NCBI GenBank assembly: GCA_001800135.1
Contig: MGUU01000008.1
Coordinates: 62,001-126,000 of the forward strand
Direction: 5' to 3'
Length of the DNA: 64,000 bases
Source of the DNA: Elusimicrobia bacterium RIFCSPLOWO2_02_FULL_39_32
Lineage (GTDB): Bacteria > Elusimicrobiota > Elusimicrobia > 2-02-FULL-39-32
Below the pieces are notes generated by a model. That model was not told where the DNA came from. It saw only the letters and a list, made by a program, of their open reading frames with translations, and made no database searches. Numbering within the stretch: position 1 is the first letter of the stretch; each line of letters starts with the position of its first letter. Positions 61,786-64,000 of the stretch are shown here, in pieces. Both the position numbers and the translations under genes were made by a program.

Positions 61786-62775
61786 ATGAAAAAAGCTCTT
61801 ATTACTGGAATTACAGGTCAGGATGGATCCTATTTGGCGGAGTTTTTGTTAGAAAAAGGATATGAGGTTCACGGCATTGTACGTCGTGTCGCGATTGAAG
61901 ACACAGAACACCGCTTATGGCGCATTAAACATCTCTTAAATAAAATCTATCTAGAAGCGGCGTCTCTAGAAAGTTTCCCTAGTATCTATAATGTAATCAA
62001 ACAAGTTAAACCAGATGAATGTTATCATCTAGCTGCTCAAAGCTTTGTGAGTTATTCTTTTGATGATGCATTCTCCACACTTAATACTAATATTAATGGA
62101 ACACACTATTGCTTAGCTGCAATTAAAGATTTAAAACCAGATTGTAAATTCTATTTTGCGGCTTCCAGTGAAATGTTTGGGAAGGTTGAGGAAGTTCCTC
62201 AAACAGAAAAGACTAAATTTCACCCACGTTCAGCTTACGGCATCTCAAAAGTTACAGGATATGAATTAACCCGGAATTATCGAGAGGCATATGGTCTTCA
62301 TGCTTCCAGCGGCATCCTTTATAACCATGAATCACCTCGCAGAGGATACGAATTCGTAACTCGGAAGATTACCTCCTATGTAGCAAAAATAAAAAAAGGC
62401 TTAGAAAAAGAATTGAACCTAGGTAATCTAGACGCAAAAAGAGACTGGGGTCATGCTAAGGAATATGTAAGAGCTATGTGGATGATGCTTCAACAAGAAA
62501 AGGGGGATGATTTTGTGATCGCTACAGGAGAAACTCATTCAGTACTAGAATTCCTTGAACTTGCCTTTCAAACCGCGGACTTAGATTACAAAAAATATGT
62601 AAAAATAGACCCGAAACTCTTAAGACCTGCGGAAGTGGACATTTTGATTGGAGACTCTAAGAAAGCAAGAAAAATACTTGGTTGGAAGAATAATATTCTT
62701 TTTAAGGATCTTGTTAAAGAAATGGTTGAGAATGACTTAAGTTCCTTAATGCCATTACGCTATGTTCAAACTTAA
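61786..62775 (+). CDS. gmd: GDP-mannose 4,6-dehydratase
   Basis: Converts GDP-mannose to GDP-4-keto-6-deoxymannose, precursor of GDP-fucose, -rhamnose or -perosamine. 329 residues. GITGQDGSYLAEFLLEKGYEVHGIVRR at the N-terminus, SSEMFGKVEEVPQTE, SAYGISK (YxxxK) and NHESPRRGYEFVTRKIT are specific for this family. No fcl or rmd reductase follows in the window. It overlaps the permease gene by 14 bases. Confidence 0.93.
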   Translation: MKKALITGITGQDGSYLAEFLLEKGYEVHGIVRRVAIEDTEHRLWRIKHLLNKIYLEAASLESFPSIYNVIKQVKPDECYHLAAQSFVSYSFDDAFSTLNTNINGTHYCLAAIKDLKPDCKFYFAASSEMFGKVEEVPQTEKTKFHPRSAYGISKVTGYELTRNYREAYGLHASSGILYNHESPRRGYEFVTRKITSYVAKIKKGLEKELNLGNLDAKRDWGHAKEYVRAMWMMLQQEKGDDFVIATGETHSVLEFLELAFQTADLDYKKYVKIDPKLLRPAEVDILIGDSKKARKILGWKNNILFKDLVKEMVENDLSSLMPLRYVQT

Positions 62776-63541
62776 TCGCTCCCTGCAAAGAAAATTTGAC
62801 CTTCTCTACCTGCTCACCTACAAAGAAATTACTTTAAAATATAAAAGGACTGTCCTTGGAATTTTCTGGTCTTTGCTCAATCCAATTTTTTCAGCCCTGG
62901 TGTTTATGGTTGCCTTTAAAATCTTCATGCGTTTTAAAATTGAAAACTATACTTTTTTTTTATTGTCAGCGCTTTTCCCCTGGAATTGGTTTCTTTCCTC
63001 TATTACTATTTCAGCCAGGTCATTGGTTGACAACGTCACCTTAATAAAAAAAGTTATTTTTCCAAGACAATATCTGATCATCTCAGTAATCCTTGCCCAA
63101 TTAGTTCACCTTTTTTTTTCCATGCCTATCCTTTTTGTTTTTTCACTTTATAGCAATCATGGCATCTCGTTCCTTGCATGGGGAATTGGAATTCCACTTA
63201 TTATTTTGATCCAATTCGTTTTTACATTTGGTGTGTCATTAATTATTTCCATTTCTAATACATTTTATAGAGACATAGAGTACTTAATAGCAGTGCTCAT
63301 CAACCTTGCCTTTTGGATGACCCCCATCACCTATCCAATGAGCTCAATCCCTGAAAAATTTCGTTCCCTGTTTCTTTTGAACCCACTAACAAGCATTATG
63401 TCTGTCTGGCGCGGACTATTATTTGAAAATAAAATCTTATGGGATTATCTATTCATCGCTTTAGGAATTGCGATCGCTCTTTTAACGCTGGGAACTATGA
63501 TTTTTAAAAAAATGGAAAAAAGGCTGGATGAGGTGCTTTAA
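62762..63541 (+). CDS. wzm: Wzm-like polysaccharide ABC transporter permease
   Basis: 259 residues, ABC-2 type permease with six hydrophobic segments and an amphipathic N-terminus (DLLYLLTYKEITLKYKRTVLGIFWSLLNPI), typical of exporters of O-antigen, teichoic acid or capsule. It ends in a TAATG overlap with the ATPase gene. With that gene it exports a finished, lipid-linked glycan across the inner membrane. Confidence 0.92.
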   Translation: MFKLNRSLQRKFDLLYLLTYKEITLKYKRTVLGIFWSLLNPIFSALVFMVAFKIFMRFKIENYTFFLLSALFPWNWFLSSITISARSLVDNVTLIKKVIFPRQYLIISVILAQLVHLFFSMPILFVFSLYSNHGISFLAWGIGIPLIILIQFVFTFGVSLIISISNTFYRDIEYLIAVLINLAFWMTPITYPMSSIPEKFRSLFLLNPLTSIMSVWRGLLFENKILWDYLFIALGIAIALLTLGTMIFKKMEKRLDEVL

Positions 63542-64000
63542 TGTCAAAGATTATTGAAGTCAAACATCTCATTAAAAAATTTCCAATGATAAAAAATCAA
63601 AGGGCATTCAAAGAAATGGTGGTTAATCTGCATCGCTTTTCTCCAAAAAAAAATAATGAACATTTTATTGCTCTAAATTCCATAAATTTCAGCGTAGAAA
63701 AAGGGGAATGTTTGGGAATCATTGGAAAAAATGGGGCTGGCAAAAGCACACTCCTGTCCCTTCTTCTAGGAACCAGCTATCCAACTGAAGGAGAATTAAA
63801 AGTTTATGGAAAAAGAACCCCTCTTTTAGAATTGGGAGCTGGATTTCATCCGGATCTTACCGGCAGAGAAAACATCGTATTAAATGGAGTCCTCTTAGGA
63901 TTAACCAAAAAAGAGGTGCTGGCGCGACAAGAAGAGATCATTCAATTTTCTGAAATATCCGAATTCATTGATATGCCGGTAAGAACCTACTCAGCAGGCA
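63541..64000 (+). CDS. wzt: Wzt-like polysaccharide ABC transporter ATPase (3'-truncated by the window)
   Basis: The first 153 residues are visible; the gene runs off the right edge. The Walker A loop GKNGAGKST lies at about residues 62-70, and the characteristic LLELGAGFHPDLTGRENI of polysaccharide-export ATPases follows; the frame is still open at TYSAG, the start of the ABC signature. Whether a C-terminal carbohydrate-binding domain is present cannot be told here. Confidence 0.93.
   Translation, partial: MSKIIEVKHLIKKFPMIKNQRAFKEMVVNLHRFSPKKNNEHFIALNSINFSVEKGECLGIIGKNGAGKSTLLSLLLGTSYPTEGELKVYGKRTPLLELGAGFHPDLTGRENIVLNGVLLGLTKKEVLARQEEIIQFSEISEFIDMPVRTYSAG

Overview
The window is AT-rich, gene-dense bacterial chromosome, almost all of it read left to right. 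Only carAB (10.05-14.53 kb) and one cupredoxin gene (35.73-36.12 kb) lie on the minus strand. The cell is a diderm. It has an LptD for lipopolysaccharide export, a porin-like barrel protein with a C-terminal Phe, a Wzm/Wzt-type polysaccharide exporter, and a MurE with the meso-diaminopimelate motif DNPR. No rRNA or tRNA gene is visible. The mix of genes (PII/Amt/porin cluster, beta-helix-like plus HEAT giant protein, his-trp super-operon, many short leaders) reminds me of uncultivated PVC-related lineages such as Omnitrophota. That is an impression from gene style, not a demonstrated placement.

Layout. 0-8.7 kb: a cell-wall (dcw) run murE-murF-mraY-murD-ftsW-murG that passes directly into a glutamine-dependent NAD synthetase instead of murC/murB/ftsQAZ. 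8.8-10 kb: a GAF-GAF-ANTAR RNA-binding regulator. 10-16.7 kb: carAB, divergent from a KimA-like permease, with overlapping -35 boxes. 16.7-20.5 kb: a nitrogen module (ammonium channel, two PII proteins, porin) preceded by a 250-nt leader with two successive attenuators. 20.6-30.8 kb: a RelE/HigBA-type toxin-antitoxin pair, a thioredoxin lipoprotein, polA, rhomboid, coaE, rho, an M23 peptidase, rpmE, prfA and prmC. 30.8-35.6 kb: murA and a 1178-residue secreted repeat protein. 36-52.6 kb: an AlbA_2/Schlafen-type regulator, then hisDBHAFI-lepB-trpEGDCFBA-accD-folC-ROK kinase. 52.7-64 kb: lptD, then a nucleotide-sugar and polysaccharide export operon that runs off the right edge.

Two things stand out. 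First, two copies (32114-32248 and 45785-45915) of an undescribed-looking palindromic element. Each has a 63-nt core, and the two cores are 49/63 identical. Each core is flanked by perfect 34-36-bp inverted arms whose sequence differs completely between the copies apart from the innermost few bases. Both begin on the stop codon of the gene upstream, and one is read through in frame inside the signal-peptide region of the next gene. Second, the ammonium-channel leader. A consensus promoter is followed by two hairpins with A1/G4 hexaloops on the same GGAC/GTCC stem. Each hairpin competes with an intrinsic terminator, as expected for targets of an ANTAR antiterminator, and a GAF-GAF-ANTAR gene lies 7 kb upstream.

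A recurring feature is very short or absent mRNA leaders. The -10 boxes of the GAF-ANTAR gene, carA, the toxin gene, the M23 peptidase gene and hisD all sit 5-12 nt before the ATG with no Shine-Dalgarno sequence. Genes downstream of long leaders or inside operons often have good AGGAGG sites.
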